The notes under the pieces are model-generated. The model was not told where the DNA came from and searched no databases. It saw nothing but the letters and a program-made list of their open reading frames with translations. The translations under genes were made by a program, and so were the position numbers. From Lachnospiraceae bacterium FE2018 (lineage in GTDB: Bacteria; Bacillota; Clostridia; Lachnospirales; Lachnospiraceae): a stretch of 64,000 nucleotides of DNA. Positions 34,887 through 43,475 of this stretch are shown here, piece by piece. Where the stretch lies: the NCBI GenBank assembly GCA_000702845.1, contig JNKK01000003.1, positions 102,123 through 166,122 on the forward strand. The letters are read 5' to 3'. Numbering within the stretch: the first letter of the stretch is position 1; every line of letters begins with the position of its first letter.

Positions 34887-36191
34887 TCATTTATCGAAAT
34901 CAAACAGTTCAATGCTTCTGTCAAGAATACCGTGCATTTCGGCAATCGCGATTCCATAATTAGTCATCGGAACGCCGGCCGCCTCAGCCTCAGCCGCCCG
35001 CGACTGCATCTCTTTTTCATTCAGCATACAGCCCCCGCAGTGTACTACCAGCTTAATATCTGAAAAATCAGACGGGAAAGTGCCCCCGGAGGTGAATTGA
35101 AACACCGGGTTTTTTGCGGTATATTTGCGGATCCATGCCGGCATCTTCACCGTTCCGATATCCCCGCACTGTCTGTGATGCGTGCATCCCTCAGAGATCA
35201 GAACCGTATCTCCATCCTGCAGTTCTTTCAGGAAGCGTGCCCCGCGGACCGCACCCGTGAGCGTCCCTTTAAACCGGGCCATCATGATGGAAAATGATGT
35301 CAGCGGTATGGATGCCGGCGTCTCCCGGTCAATCTTCTCAAACACCTGTGAATCCGTAATCACCATACGCGGATTCCTGCCGAGCCGGGCAAGCGTATCT
35401 GCATACTCGAATTCGCGGCACACAACCGGAACCGCTCCGGCGTCAAGCAGACCGCGAATCATCATCTGCTGCGGCAGAATCATTCTTCCCTTTGGTGCAG
35501 ATTCATCGATCGGTGTCACAAGAATCACAAAATCGCCCCGCTCCACAAGATCTGCCACCAGCGGTTTCTGTTTCTTCACCTTCGGTGCAAGTCTTCCGAG
35601 TGCCTCCTTCAGTTCATGAATGCCCGCCCCGGTCAGAGCGCTGGCTGCAAGAACTGTGAAAGGAGTATTTGCTTCCGTCTGCTGTACTGTTTGCTGTATC
35701 GTCTGCTGTACCGTCTGCTCATTTGTCAGAGATGTTTCATCTGCAATCATCCCCTCCACGGCAAAACGTTTCTCTTCAATCTCTTTCGCAGAAGCAGCCA
35801 GATCCGTTTTATTTAATACAACAATGTATGGGATCTTCCGCTCCCGGAACAATCTGATCAATTCCAGGTCAGCCTTCTGCAGACCGGTTTGTGCGGATAC
35901 AACCAGCACGGCAATCTCAGCCCTGCGCAGTACATTCCGCGTGCGTTCCACGCGCTGTTCCCCGAGTACTCCGACATCATCAATTCCCGGAGTATCAATG
36001 ATAACAACCGGACCAAGCGGAAGCAGTTCCATTGCTTTCTGCACCGGATCAGTTGTCGTTCCGGCGACATCCGAGACCAGTGAAAGATCCTGTCCTGTCA
36101 CAGCATTCACAATGCTTGATTTTCCTGCGTTCCGCACGCCAAAGAAGGCGATATGGATTCTCTCTGAAGATGGCTGTGCCTGTAAACTCAT
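34887..36191 (-). CDS. hydF: [FeFe]-hydrogenase maturation GTPase HydF
   Basis: 434 residues. N-terminal GTPase (NAGKSSIVNAVTGQ, GTTTDPVQKAM, DTPGIDDVG, LNKTDLA), dimerisation middle, and C-terminal scaffold domain with the cluster ligands CTHHRQCGDIG and HCGGCMLN. HydF carries the assembled 2Fe subcluster made with HydE and HydG and hands it to apo-hydrogenase. The G domain contains an unusual in-frame tract of 4-residue repeats (VQQT/IQQT, residues about 155-170) encoded by 12-bp units at 35677-35720; it lies in a surface loop between G4 and G5 motifs and is probably tolerated. GAGAGG precedes the ATG. Followed by its own terminator. Confidence 0.97.
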   Translation of the reverse strand: MSLQAQPSSERIHIAFFGVRNAGKSSIVNAVTGQDLSLVSDVAGTTTDPVQKAMELLPLGPVVIIDTPGIDDVGVLGEQRVERTRNVLRRAEIAVLVVSAQTGLQKADLELIRLFRERKIPYIVVLNKTDLAASAKEIEEKRFAVEGMIADETSLTNEQTVQQTIQQTVQQTEANTPFTVLAASALTGAGIHELKEALGRLAPKVKKQKPLVADLVERGDFVILVTPIDESAPKGRMILPQQMMIRGLLDAGAVPVVCREFEYADTLARLGRNPRMVITDSQVFEKIDRETPASIPLTSFSIMMARFKGTLTGAVRGARFLKELQDGDTVLISEGCTHHRQCGDIGTVKMPAWIRKYTAKNPVFQFTSGGTFPSDFSDIKLVVHCGGCMLNEKEMQSRAAEAEAAGVPMTNYGIAIAEMHGILDRSIELFDFDK

Positions 36192-36239
36192 GATCTTCCT
36201 CTCCTATTTCCTGCCAAATCGTGCTTTGCAGAGATTAAT

Positions 36240-36504
36240 GCATCCGCATTTGGCATTTTCTGGCAGTTGCGGATGCATGCTTTTGTTTCATTTTTTTCTT
36301 GTTTCCTGAATTTGATCAGATTTTGCATCCGCATTCTTTCTTTTGATGAAATGCGGCTGTATGTTTTTCGATTCAGACCGCTCCGTTTTCAAAGATTCTG
36401 TCTGATTATGCATCCGCATTCTTTGCTTCTCCGCAGTTGCGGATGCACTTTTTTCAATTCAGACTGTTTGCTCTGTCAAGATCTTGCCTGATTGTGCATC
36501 CGTA
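36240..36504. repeat. GCATCCGCA / TGCGGATGC array, 85-bp period
   Basis: GCATCCGCA (or one-base variant) occurs at 36240, 36325, 36410 and 36496; the reverse complement TGCGGATGC follows 27-28 bp later at 36268, 36352 (variant) and 36438. Each pair is a 9-bp stem hairpin. The array fills the 338-bp gap between hydG and hydF and contains nothing else seen. Confidence 0.85.
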
Positions 36505-36529
36505 TCCCCTGTTTCTCTGCAGTTTCAGC

Positions 36530-37978
36530 TTAGAAATAAAAATCTCTCTTGTCAGAATGTGTAATATCAAAGATATGTTCCCGCGCGACCCTGCGCACGT
36601 TCTCCTTCGGAATGGTCTCAAGCTCCTTTTCGATCAGCTTCATTCCAAGCTCGCGTGTTTCCTCTGATGCGTAATCCGACAGGAACTCACTCAGTGTCAT
36701 CAGCGCGTTCGGATGACAGCAATTCTGGATCTGTCCGGTCTTGCAGAGGCTCATGAACCGGTCACCGGTGCGGCCTTCCCGGTAACATGCCGTACAGAAG
36801 GAAGGAATGTAACCCATGTCCATCAGCCAGTGAATGACTTCATCGAGTGAACGCTGATCAGAAACATCAAACTGTTCTGTGTCGTGCGGACGGTCTGTCT
36901 CAGTATAGCCGCCAACGGATGTGCGGGATGCGCCGCTGATCTGGGAAATACCGATAGACAGCGCTTTTTTGCGGACCTCCTCGCTCTCACGTGTGGAAAT
37001 AATCATGCCGGTATACGGAACTGCAATTCTGATACAGGCAATAATTTTCTCGAACAGCTCGTCGGTCAGACTGTTATCGAAATCATTCGGGTCGATATCA
37101 TCTGCCGGTTTCACACGCGGGACGCTGATGGTATGCGGTCCGACGCCAAAGACTGCTTCCAGATGTTCCGCGTGCATCAGCTGTCCGACAAATTCATACA
37201 TGTAGTTATCAAGGCCGTAAAGTACGCCGAGTCCGACATCATCTATTCCGCCTGTCATTGCGCGGTCCATTGCCTCAGTATGGTAACAGTAATCGCTCTT
37301 CGGTCCGGTCGGATGCAGATATTCGTAGTTCTCCCGGTGATAGGTTTCCTGGAACAGAATATAGGTACCGATGCCGGCTTCCTTGAGTTTGCGGTAGTTT
37401 TCTACTGTTGTTGCGGCAATATTGACATTGACACGCCGGATCGCGCCGTTCTTATGCTTAATGCTGTAAATCGTCTTGATACACTCCAGAATATACTCGA
37501 TCGGATTTTCCGTTGGATGTTCGCCGGCCTCAATTGCCAGCCGCTTGTGACCCATATCCTGCAGTGCAATAACCTCCTGCTTAACCTCTTCCTGTGTCAG
37601 TTTCTTGCGCGGAATGTTTTTATTCTTCATGTGATACGGACAGTACAGACATCCGTTGACACAGTAGTTTGACAGATACAGCGGCGCAAACAGCACAATG
37701 CGGTTGCCGTAAAATGCCAGTTTGATTTCCTCCGCCAGCTGGTACATTTCTTCAACGATTTCCGGAATATCACATGCAAGGAGAACAGCAGCCTCTCTGT
37801 GCGTAAGTCCGGCACAGGTTGTTTCGCTGCCTTTCCGGACCGGTTTCGCCTTCGCCATGATCTGTCTGATCAGATCGACATTATGTTTGTTTTCCTCGGC
37901 ATATGCCAGTGTCTCCAGAATTTCCTCATGTGAGATAAATTCATCCGCCTTCATTGATTTCACATTGTAAGCTGCCAT
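36530..37978 (-). CDS. hydG: [FeFe]-hydrogenase maturation radical SAM enzyme HydG
   Basis: 482 residues. Tyrosine lyase that makes the CO and CN ligands of the H-cluster. The SAM cluster motif is CVNGCLYCPYH (Cx3Cx2C), and the second, C-terminal cluster is held by CTACYREGRTG plus the later NCCHPNAL cysteine, both needed for ligand release. Residues around the barrel (HVEHLEAV-type and SRTSVGGYTE) are intact. The start is ATG 37978 (MAAYNVKSMKADEF) with AAGGAAG before it. Precedes hydF by a 338-bp repeat-filled gap and follows the TM1266-like gene by 120 bp. Confidence 0.97.
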   Translation of the reverse strand: MAAYNVKSMKADEFISHEEILETLAYAEENKHNVDLIRQIMAKAKPVRKGSETTCAGLTHREAAVLLACDIPEIVEEMYQLAEEIKLAFYGNRIVLFAPLYLSNYCVNGCLYCPYHMKNKNIPRKKLTQEEVKQEVIALQDMGHKRLAIEAGEHPTENPIEYILECIKTIYSIKHKNGAIRRVNVNIAATTVENYRKLKEAGIGTYILFQETYHRENYEYLHPTGPKSDYCYHTEAMDRAMTGGIDDVGLGVLYGLDNYMYEFVGQLMHAEHLEAVFGVGPHTISVPRVKPADDIDPNDFDNSLTDELFEKIIACIRIAVPYTGMIISTRESEEVRKKALSIGISQISGASRTSVGGYTETDRPHDTEQFDVSDQRSLDEVIHWLMDMGYIPSFCTACYREGRTGDRFMSLCKTGQIQNCCHPNALMTLSEFLSDYASEETRELGMKLIEKELETIPKENVRRVAREHIFDITHSDKRDFYF

Positions 37979-38098
37979 TTTTTCTTCCTTTCTGTCTTGT
38001 CTATTGTTATCCAAAATTTGCCTCAGAGTTTTATTGTCTTTTTTCTTAATGACCGGATCATCTTGTGAATGCTCCGTCCATCATAGATTTGACTGTGT

Positions 38099-38344
38099 TC
38101 ACACCGGCGCATAAGCCGCTTTTACGCTGATGCCTGGCAGTCTGCCTATTTTTCCGGTTAATGCGGAAATAACATCATTCGGAGCATCCATAGCAATGGA
38201 AACAATATTGATGCCGCGCTTCTCATAAGGAATCCCCATACGCCCGATGATATAGGAACCATACTCATGAAGCAGGGCATTCAGCCTTCCGGCTGATTCT
38301 TTTTCTTTTACTATTATGCCGACAACGGCAACGCGTGTTTCCAT
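38099..38344 (-). CDS. TM1266-type hydrogenase system regulator
   Basis: An 81-residue ferredoxin-like/ACT-type small protein: METRVAVVGIIVKEKESAGR, GIPYEKRGINIVSIAMDAP, ISALTGKIGRLPG. This family is regularly encoded with hydE/F/G and has been called iron-only hydrogenase system regulator; the ligand and target are unknown. AGGGGG precedes the ATG. A structured leader of about 290 nt and a promoter lie upstream, so this is the first gene of TM1266-hydG-(hydF). Confidence 0.92.
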   Translation of the reverse strand: METRVAVVGIIVKEKESAGRLNALLHEYGSYIIGRMGIPYEKRGINIVSIAMDAPNDVISALTGKIGRLPGISVKAAYAPV

Positions 38345-38354
38345 TTTCCCCCTT

Positions 38355-38667
38355 TCTGTCTGCTTCGCAGACGCGTCCTCATTCCTGTTGCCCCGTCAAA
38401 TTCACAGTTTCGAAAATACACCAGTGTATTTCCGAACTGTGCCCTTGACGGGAGCTTATACAGAAAATCCCCTCTGCCTTCCGGCAGAGAGGATGATAAT
38501 ACAGCACATAATCCGGTTCGCAGATCACTGCGCCGGTTTTTGTTCTTCCATCTTCTGCTCGGAATTTCCTCGCATTCAGAATAGCAGATTTTGTTTTTGA
38601 TCCGACTGGTCAGAAATTCTTCCCATCGGATAGATTAAGCATAAATCACCTAGTGTTTGATAGTCAA
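38355..38667 (-). ncRNA. Candidate structured leader RNA upstream of TM1266-like/hydG
   Basis: Promoter on the minus strand: TTGACT (38662-38667), 18 bp, TATGCT (38638-38643). The leader then holds a row of hairpins: TCCGA/TCGGA (about 38602-38632), CTGCT/AGCAG (about 38555-38587), CCGG-CGCAG/CTGCG-CCGG (38513-38536), CCTCTGCC/GGCAGAGAGG (38471-38492), a long 61-nt hairpin with three paired blocks (38392-38452, outer CCCGTCAA/TTGACGGG), and GTCTGC-GAA-GCAGAC just before the ribosome site. No known riboswitch consensus was recognised. The gap is otherwise empty. Confidence 0.5.
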
Positions 38668-38715
38668 GGATAACCCGGTCACACAGGCTGTATGGTCATG
38701 CATCGACCGGACCAT

Positions 38716-39768
38716 TTATCTGCCCGGTGCATCACCGCGGTCTGTCACAACTTCACAGCCGATACTTTCCATGCGCGTTTCCAGACAATCCCGGCACTGG
38801 GCCGATTCATCTCCGGTGCAGATTTTATTGTCATATAACTCATACTGCTTCCGCACTTCCGTCGGCGAAAGATTCGGCATCACAACATTTGCCCCGGCCA
38901 GAATTCCCATCTCACGGCCGCGCGGATTGATGGTGCCGAGTGCTGTCGTCGACGGCAGCAGCAGATCCGGTTTAATCAGCCGCAGGATGGAAAGCAGAAA
39001 CAGCGTCAGTTCATAGCTTCCCGCCGGTTCCTGCGCAAACGGCGTCTGGTGATGCGGGATAAAGGGACCGATTCCGCACATTTCCGGACGGAATTCCTGA
39101 ATAAAACAAAGGTCCTCTGCCAGGTGTTCCGGCTTTTGGTAAGGCGACCCTACCATGAATCCGCAGCCGACCTGATACCCGATTTCGCGCAGATCCTGCA
39201 GGCACTGCATCCTGTGCTCCCAGGAAAGCGCGGGCGGATGCAGTTTTTTGTAATGCTCTGCATCGGCAGTCTCATGGCGCAGCAGGTACCGGTCCGCACC
39301 TGCATCAAACAGGCGCTGATAACTCTCACGGCTCCGCTCGCCGGTCGACAGCGTGATCGCACAATCCGGATATTTCCTGCGGATCGCGGACACGATTCCG
39401 CACATCCGCTCATCTGAAAACCAGGCATCCTCACCGCCCTGCAGCACAAAGGTTCTGAATCCAAGCTCATAACCTTCTCTGCAGCAGGACATTATCTGTT
39501 CCTCTGTCAGCCTGTATCGCACAATCTCCTGATTTCCCTTCCGGATTCCGCAATAATAGCAGTCATTTCTGCAGATATTTGTAAATTCGATCAGACCACG
39601 TACATATATTTTATTGGAAAAATAAGACTGGCGCCAGATCACAGCTTTGGCGGCGGCATAAGCGGCATCACTGCTGTCCCACTCCTTGAGCAGCAATTCA
39701 TAATCGCTGCGGTTTAAGTTATGATCTGCATCCAGCTGGTCAATCAATGACCGGACTTTCATACTCAT
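38716..39768 (-). CDS. hydE: [FeFe]-hydrogenase maturation radical SAM enzyme HydE
   Basis: About 350 residues. Radical SAM barrel with CRNDCYYCGIR (Cx3Cx2C), then LQGGEDAWF, TLSTGERSRESYQ, RHETADAEHY, IGPFIPHHQTPF, all characteristic of HydE, which supplies part of the dithiolate-bridged 2Fe precursor. C-terminal CTGDESAQCRDCLETR keeps the Cys cluster found in some HydE for an extra, non-essential FeS cluster. The start is uncertain: two in-frame ATGs (39768 and 39762) with a weak CGGA upstream. It is separated from the TM1266-like gene by the structured leader. Confidence 0.95.
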   Translation of the reverse strand: MSMKVRSLIDQLDADHNLNRSDYELLLKEWDSSDAAYAAAKAVIWRQSYFSNKIYVRGLIEFTNICRNDCYYCGIRKGNQEIVRYRLTEEQIMSCCREGYELGFRTFVLQGGEDAWFSDERMCGIVSAIRRKYPDCAITLSTGERSRESYQRLFDAGADRYLLRHETADAEHYKKLHPPALSWEHRMQCLQDLREIGYQVGCGFMVGSPYQKPEHLAEDLCFIQEFRPEMCGIGPFIPHHQTPFAQEPAGSYELTLFLLSILRLIKPDLLLPSTTALGTINPRGREMGILAGANVVMPNLSPTEVRKQYELYDNKICTGDESAQCRDCLETRMESIGCEVVTDRGDAPGR

Positions 39769-39971
39769 ACATCCGATTATAATTATTATTCTTGAAATGT
39801 ACAATATTTTTAATTCCGGAGGTATATCCTTCTCCTGTGTTTCACATGAGATGCGCATACCTTATGCCTGTACTGTATTCATCCTGCACTTCTTGTCAGA
39901 CAGGTTGATTTCATGTAAACTGAATGCATAAAAAATACAGAAACAGCAGCTCTACATAAGGGAGGGAGAAT

Positions 39972-40199
39972 ATGGAAGACAGAATTATCCATTCTGAAGA
40001 AATAAACAATACCGCACAGAATTCTTCCGGGCACGGTTGCAGCTGCGGCACAGACAATGCCCCCGGAAAGAAACAGCCAGTAAATATTTTCAACGAGATC
40101 GCTTTTCTTACCGAGCACATGAGCAACCTCGGGGAAGAGGAAGTTGAACGGATCCTGAATGAATTCCTGGCAGAAAACGACACGCCTGCGGATGAATAA
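39972..40199 (+). CDS. Small acidic protein of unknown function, divergent from hydE
   Basis: 75 residues with a strong ribosome site (GGGAGGGAG six bases before ATG), which is why it is called real. The N-terminal half contains GHGCSCGTDN, a compact Cys/His motif; the C-terminal half is a predicted amphipathic helix (EIAFLTEHMSNLGEEEVERI). No family is recognised. It is transcribed away from hydE across a gap of about 200 bp. A role in redox or metal binding is only suggested by the Cys motif. Confidence 0.7.
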   Translation: MEDRIIHSEEINNTAQNSSGHGCSCGTDNAPGKKQPVNIFNEIAFLTEHMSNLGEEEVERILNEFLAENDTPADE

Positions 40200-40311
40200 A
40201 TCACAAATATCCTGCATTGAAGCGTAAAAGAAACCGTACCGGATATGTTTCTGCTGCATATCCGATACGGTTTTTTTATTCCCCCAGTTTATCAATCAGA
40301 TCCGGAACGAT

Positions 40312-41145
40312 TCAGAAACGGATATTTCTGAAATCTGTCGGGGTCATTTGATTTTCTTTTTTAAATGCGCGGGCAAAATGTGACGTACTGTTAAATCCGC
40401 ATTCGGAAGCAATATCTTCAATCGAATGCCCTGAGGTCTGGAGCAGCTGCTTTGCCTGACGCAGCCTGTATGCCAGCAAATATTCATGCGGTGTACTTCC
40501 TACCTGCTTTTTAAACTCCCGGATAAAATAGGATTTACTTAGTCCGCAGATCTCCATCAGATCATCCAGCCTAATCTCTTCATCAAAATGTTCTTTGATA
40601 TGACGGATCACAGGCTCAAACATATTACTGCCCATTCCCGCGTCTTCAAAGCTTGCAAGCCATGCAAGGATCTTGCTGATTTGCAGTGAGATCATGTGTT
40701 CGTTAATATTATCCGCCTGGAGATACAGGAACATACGCTCCAGATATTTGCTGATCCGCTCCGGTTCTTCCGGTTCAATAATAAACGCGCCATATTTATC
40801 CCATAAAAACTTCGTATAGCCTGCCGCATTACATCCATCAAAATGGAACCACAGGAACTCCGTCTCTTCCGTACACCAGTAAGCGTGCGGCGTTCTGCAA
40901 TCCATCAGAACCACCTGATTCTTTTCCGCTTTTCCCTCACGTCCGTCGATTCGTATATTAAGGCTGCCGCTGCGGATAAAGATCAACAGAAACTGATCAA
41001 GATAATTCCGCTCAACAAGATAGTTTTTGTCACAAAAGAATTGTCCGTATTCGATGGGATAGTACAGTGTTTCCCTGGCAAACGAAGAGGGAATTGTAAA
41101 ATCAATAAAGGACGGAGCCAGCACCCCGGCATCAACAATTTTCAT
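40312..41145 (-). CDS. AraC-family transcriptional regulator
   Basis: 277 residues: an N-terminal cupin-like ligand domain (about 1-165; LIFIRSGSLNIRIDG, PHAYWCTEETEFLWFHFDG in parts) and a C-terminal AraC double helix-turn-helix (about 180-277) with IRLDDLMEICGLSKSYFIREF and IEDIASECGFNSTSHFARAF. It probably senses a sugar or other small ligand. AGGAGG precedes the ATG. The leader contains a terminator-like hairpin (41212-41241). No target operon is adjacent in the same orientation; the ABC exporter pair upstream is a possible target. Confidence 0.93.
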   Translation of the reverse strand: MKIVDAGVLAPSFIDFTIPSSFARETLYYPIEYGQFFCDKNYLVERNYLDQFLLIFIRSGSLNIRIDGREGKAEKNQVVLMDCRTPHAYWCTEETEFLWFHFDGCNAAGYTKFLWDKYGAFIIEPEEPERISKYLERMFLYLQADNINEHMISLQISKILAWLASFEDAGMGSNMFEPVIRHIKEHFDEEIRLDDLMEICGLSKSYFIREFKKQVGSTPHEYLLAYRLRQAKQLLQTSGHSIEDIASECGFNSTSHFARAFKKENQMTPTDFRNIRF

Positions 41146-41211
41146 ATCCCATACCTCCTGAATGGTATATAAAGTAGTATCGCGAATAAAAGGACAAATA
41201 TTGTTTCAGAA

Positions 41212-41241
41212 AGATCCTGTTCTGAAAAGAGAACAGGATCT
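41212..41241 (-). terminator. Terminator-like hairpin ahead of the AraC gene
   Basis: Eleven-bp perfect stem AGATCCTGTTC / GAACAGGATCT, followed on the minus strand by TTTCTG. It lies 67 bp before the AraC ATG and downstream of a predicted promoter (41285-41312), so it either ends the ABC transcript or attenuates the regulator. Confidence 0.65.
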
Positions 41242-41284
41242 CGTTCACATATTTCATACTAATAATCACTATAACTTACTGATA

Positions 41285-41312
41285 ATAATACCATATTTTA
41301 GGACAATTTCAA
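41285..41312 (-). promoter_or_regulatory. Predicted promoter of the AraC gene
   Basis: Minus strand TTGAAA, 16-bp spacer, TATTAT. The rest of the 449-bp gap up to 41594 is AT-rich and shows one more hairpin (GTATTGT / ACAATAC, 41390-41412). Confidence 0.45.
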
Positions 41313-41594
41313 CAGTTTTGCGCAAAGTTAGGCTAAATTCGTCATATTTCAAAAACCTGATATTCGATTCATCTCTATTTCTTCAAAGTATTGTCGATTT
41401 TCCACAATACAAATTTCTGTATCTTGCTATATAGTACCTTTTCCATGCAAAATATCTGTGTGTTTTTCACAGTGATTCGCAACTTTTGGGAAATACTTTG
41501 CCTGATCAAACCATTATAAATCATAGTCTTACAAAATTTGTACTTTTTTTATGTACATATAGGTATTAAAGTACCGTTTCAGCAATACCAAGTA

Positions 41595-43391
41595 TCAAAG
41601 ATCATGCCAGTCGCTTCCTTCAATCTGCTGCCGATAGAGGGAATAATAATATCCGCGGGTCTGCATCAGTTCCCGATGCGTTCCATGTTCTGTTATTTTT
41701 CCGTCTCTGACAACCAGAATGGTATCGGCACCAACAACGGTAGACAGGCGATGCGCGATAACAAAAGATGTTCTGCCTCTGATAATCGTTGCAATGGCAT
41801 CCTGAATTGCTTTTTCTGTTACAGTATCAATTGAAGCTGTTGCCTCATCCAGCACCAGAATTCTGGGATCCGCAAGCAGAGCGCGGGCAAACGATAACAG
41901 CTGTTTCTCCCCTGTTGACAGCATATCCCCGCCTTCTCCTACTTCCGTATCCAGTCCATGCTTCATTTTCTCCACAACAAAATCAGCAGATACTGCTTTT
42001 AATGCCTGCCAGATTTCCTGATCGGACGCATCAGGCTTGCCATATCTCAGATTCTCGCGGACCGTCCCGGAAAACAAATGCGGTGTCTGCAGCACATAAC
42101 CGATATTGCTGTGAAGCCACAGCAGAGAGCGCGACCTCGCGTCCTTCCCGTCAATGAGCACCTGTCCTTCTGTCGGTTCATAAAAGCGGCAGACAAGATT
42201 AACCAGCGTAGATTTTCCTGCACCTGTCTCTCCTACAATCGCGACATTTGTCCCCTGCGGAACTTCAAGATTAAAATGTTCAAGCACATATTCGTCGCCG
42301 TCCGGATAACGGAATGTAACATCACGGAAACTGACATCGCCATTCAGCGGCTCCCAGTTTTTCCTGTCTGGATGAAAACTATCCCCATATATCTCCTGAA
42401 CCTCTTTCGTATCAGCCACATCTGATACTTCCTCAAGCAAATGCATCAGACGGTCGATATTCACCTGAATCGATATGAGTGTCGAGAGTGTTGTAATGAT
42501 GCTGTGGATCGGCTCAAGAACCCCGACCGCGTAAGACATAAACACAGAGAGTGTTCCGATCTTAAGTACGCCCTGTATCGTAATCCATCCGCCCCGCCAG
42601 AGTACCATTGACAGCGCAGCCGAAGACAGAAGCGTCACAACTGAAGTCAGCATGGCAGCCTGATGCGTTGTGTTCACGGAAGTTTTCCGCATTCTTGCCG
42701 TATCGTACCGAAATTCATCTGTAATCTTTTCTTCAATTGCAAGCACCTTGATACTTCTGGCACCGGTAATTCCCTCATTGAAGTTTCCCGTAATTTTTGC
42801 GTTGATCTCACGAATCTGATGATAAAGACCCACCAGTTTCCGCTCGAAGAAAAGAATCACAGCGACCGCCACCGGAACCAGAATCATTACATAAAAAGCC
42901 AGCCGGGCATTTAACGAAAGCATCATCATCAGAACACATGCAATATAGGATACATTCCAGACGACATCCATCATACGCCAGGCAACCAGCTCACCGATTT
43001 TCGCAGTATCACTCATAACACGCGCGTGAATATATCCGACACTATGCTGATTAAAATAAGAAAAGGACAGGGTCTGCAGATGATTGAACGCTGCATTGCG
43101 CAGATCTCTGTCAATCGACAGCTCAACTTTTCCGCACTGATACAGACAATAGAAATTGTCCAGTTCCTGCAGCACCATCAGACCGAGATAAAGCAGCACA
43201 AAATACACGATCCCGCGTGTTGTGCGCTGTGCAATAAAATGATCGATCGCGTAACTGTTGAATAACGGAAAAATGGTATCGGCCAGACTGCTCAGTATCC
43301 CGAGTCCGATCATGAATATAAGCTTTTTTCCGTATGGACGTATGAACGGCATCAGTTTGGGAATGCCGAATAAGGGGAGTTTTTTGTTCAT
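41595..43391 (-). CDS. ABC exporter half-transporter, degenerate signature (heterodimer partner B)
   Basis: 598 residues: six transmembrane helices, then an ATPase with Walker A GETGAGKST, Walker B ILVLDEATASIDT (catalytic Glu present) and a signature that reads LSTGEKQL instead of LSGGQ. Together with the 43476-45374 protein it fits the YheI/YheH (BmrCD) or TM287/288 type of heterodimeric multidrug exporter, where one composite ATP site is degenerate. This subunit supplies the normal Walker B. Weak ribosome site; starts 84 bp after the partner gene. Confidence 0.92.
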   Translation of the reverse strand: MNKKLPLFGIPKLMPFIRPYGKKLIFMIGLGILSSLADTIFPLFNSYAIDHFIAQRTTRGIVYFVLLYLGLMVLQELDNFYCLYQCGKVELSIDRDLRNAAFNHLQTLSFSYFNQHSVGYIHARVMSDTAKIGELVAWRMMDVVWNVSYIACVLMMMLSLNARLAFYVMILVPVAVAVILFFERKLVGLYHQIREINAKITGNFNEGITGARSIKVLAIEEKITDEFRYDTARMRKTSVNTTHQAAMLTSVVTLLSSAALSMVLWRGGWITIQGVLKIGTLSVFMSYAVGVLEPIHSIITTLSTLISIQVNIDRLMHLLEEVSDVADTKEVQEIYGDSFHPDRKNWEPLNGDVSFRDVTFRYPDGDEYVLEHFNLEVPQGTNVAIVGETGAGKSTLVNLVCRFYEPTEGQVLIDGKDARSRSLLWLHSNIGYVLQTPHLFSGTVRENLRYGKPDASDQEIWQALKAVSADFVVEKMKHGLDTEVGEGGDMLSTGEKQLLSFARALLADPRILVLDEATASIDTVTEKAIQDAIATIIRGRTSFVIAHRLSTVVGADTILVVRDGKITEHGTHRELMQTRGYYYSLYRQQIEGSDWHDL

Positions 43392-43475
43392 AGTTTTTGT
43401 TTGGAGTCAGGAGATGATAATTGACTCCTGCCGGGGGTGGAATTTGGCTGGTAACTGCTGCAAAACGGACACTTC

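Noticed and set aside
38345..38715. Cobalamin, Moco or c-di-GMP riboswitch
   Set aside because: The leader is structured, but none of the conserved core sequences of these classes was recognised.
39879..40295. 138-residue leftward frame overlapping the small Cys-motif gene
   Set aside because: No ribosome site or recognisable fold; the opposite strand has a strong ribosome site and is preferred.
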